A DNA stretch of 5,653 bases. Source: Anaerolineae bacterium. Lineage in GTDB: Bacteria; Chloroflexota; Anaerolineae; B4-G1. Position numbers and translations under genes: made by a program. Below the pieces are notes generated by a model. That model made no database searches, was not told the origin of the DNA, and saw only the letters and a program-made list of their open reading frames with translations. This document shows positions 5,553 to 5,653 of this stretch, piece after piece. The stretch covers positions 1 to 5,653 of the forward strand of contig JAUXFI010000139.1 of assembly GCA_030620125.1 (NCBI GenBank). Reading direction: 5' to 3'. Each line of letters starts with the position of its first letter. The first letter of the stretch is position 1.

Positions 5553-5649
5553 ACTCTTGCGAAGGTTGCGAATGGCCTTGTCGCCGGGGCAACTTTTGGT
5601 AGGCAAAGACGCTTTTGGCCAGAAGTTCTCACCAAACCTTCGCAAGGGT
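5553..5649 (+). repeat. 97-bp inverted-repeat element (copy B) downstream of scpB
   Basis: CTTGCGAAGGTT at 5556-5567 and its exact complement at 5635-5646 form a 12-bp stem, extended to 15 by a G-U pair and two more pairs (5553-5555 with 5647-5649). Inside, TGGCC (5573-5577) can pair with GGCCA (5617-5621), or AACTTTTGG (5591-5599) with CCAGAAGTT (5619-5627, one G-U pair); these are mutually exclusive. The ends match copy A at 1323-1420, and read in reverse complement the interior shares TCTTT..CT.CC and a CCCCGG block at the same spacing. As RNA it could protect or end the scpB transcript, but there is no T run. The region 5537-5653 otherwise holds no gene. Confidence 0.65.
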
Positions 5650-5653
5650 TCTC

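Noticed and set aside
5537..5653. tRNA or classical intrinsic terminator after scpB
   Set aside because: The folding potential is a long terminal stem with a complex interior; there is no cloverleaf, no T-loop consensus and no T run after the stem.

Overview
The window looks like chromosomal DNA from a high-GC bacterium, most plausibly a member of the Chloroflexota (Anaerolineae/Caldilineae-like). This is inferred from the gene types, codon use and the style of in-gene short tandem repeats; there is no rRNA or other marker here to prove it. All of it is coding except a 28-bp divergent gap (4942-4969) and the last ~117 bases.

Layout: (1) 1-786, the C-terminal part of a polytopic membrane glycosyltransferase-like protein whose start lies upstream of the window; (2) 783-3725, a complete 980-residue YfhO-family membrane protein, joined to gene 1 by a 4-base ATGA overlap; (3) 3722-4381, an AmaP/Asp23-type membrane protein, again joined by a 4-base ATGA overlap but with its own strong Shine-Dalgarno and an extended -10 promoter inside the end of the YfhO gene; (4) 4378-4941 on the minus strand, an unrecognised secreted or lipid-anchored protein whose stop codon shares a CTAG palindrome with the AmaP stop; (5) 4970-5536, ScpB, the condensin-associated winged-helix protein, divergent from gene 4. 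The minus-strand promoter for gene 4 appears to lie inside the first codons of scpB.

Genes 1 and 2 are probably co-transcribed and act in lipid-linked sugar transfer at the cell surface. AmaP is an envelope protein placed at the end of that operon but able to be expressed alone. ScpB belongs to chromosome segregation and is functionally unrelated; its usual partner gene scpA is not next to it here.

The most unusual content is repetitive DNA built into genes 1 and 2. There are four short tandem tracts (three of period 7, one of period 8), all read through in frame. There is also a ~98-bp element with 16-bp perfect inverted ends inside the YfhO gene (1323-1420), and a second, diverged copy of what looks like the same element (5553-5649) lies just after scpB. 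The two copies match in terminal sequence (14 of 16 bases), length (98 and 97) and some internal blocks, which suggests a small dispersed palindromic or MITE-like family that can be tolerated as coding sequence. A G-rich block at 2390-2414 may be a further insertion. Genes 3-5 show none of these.
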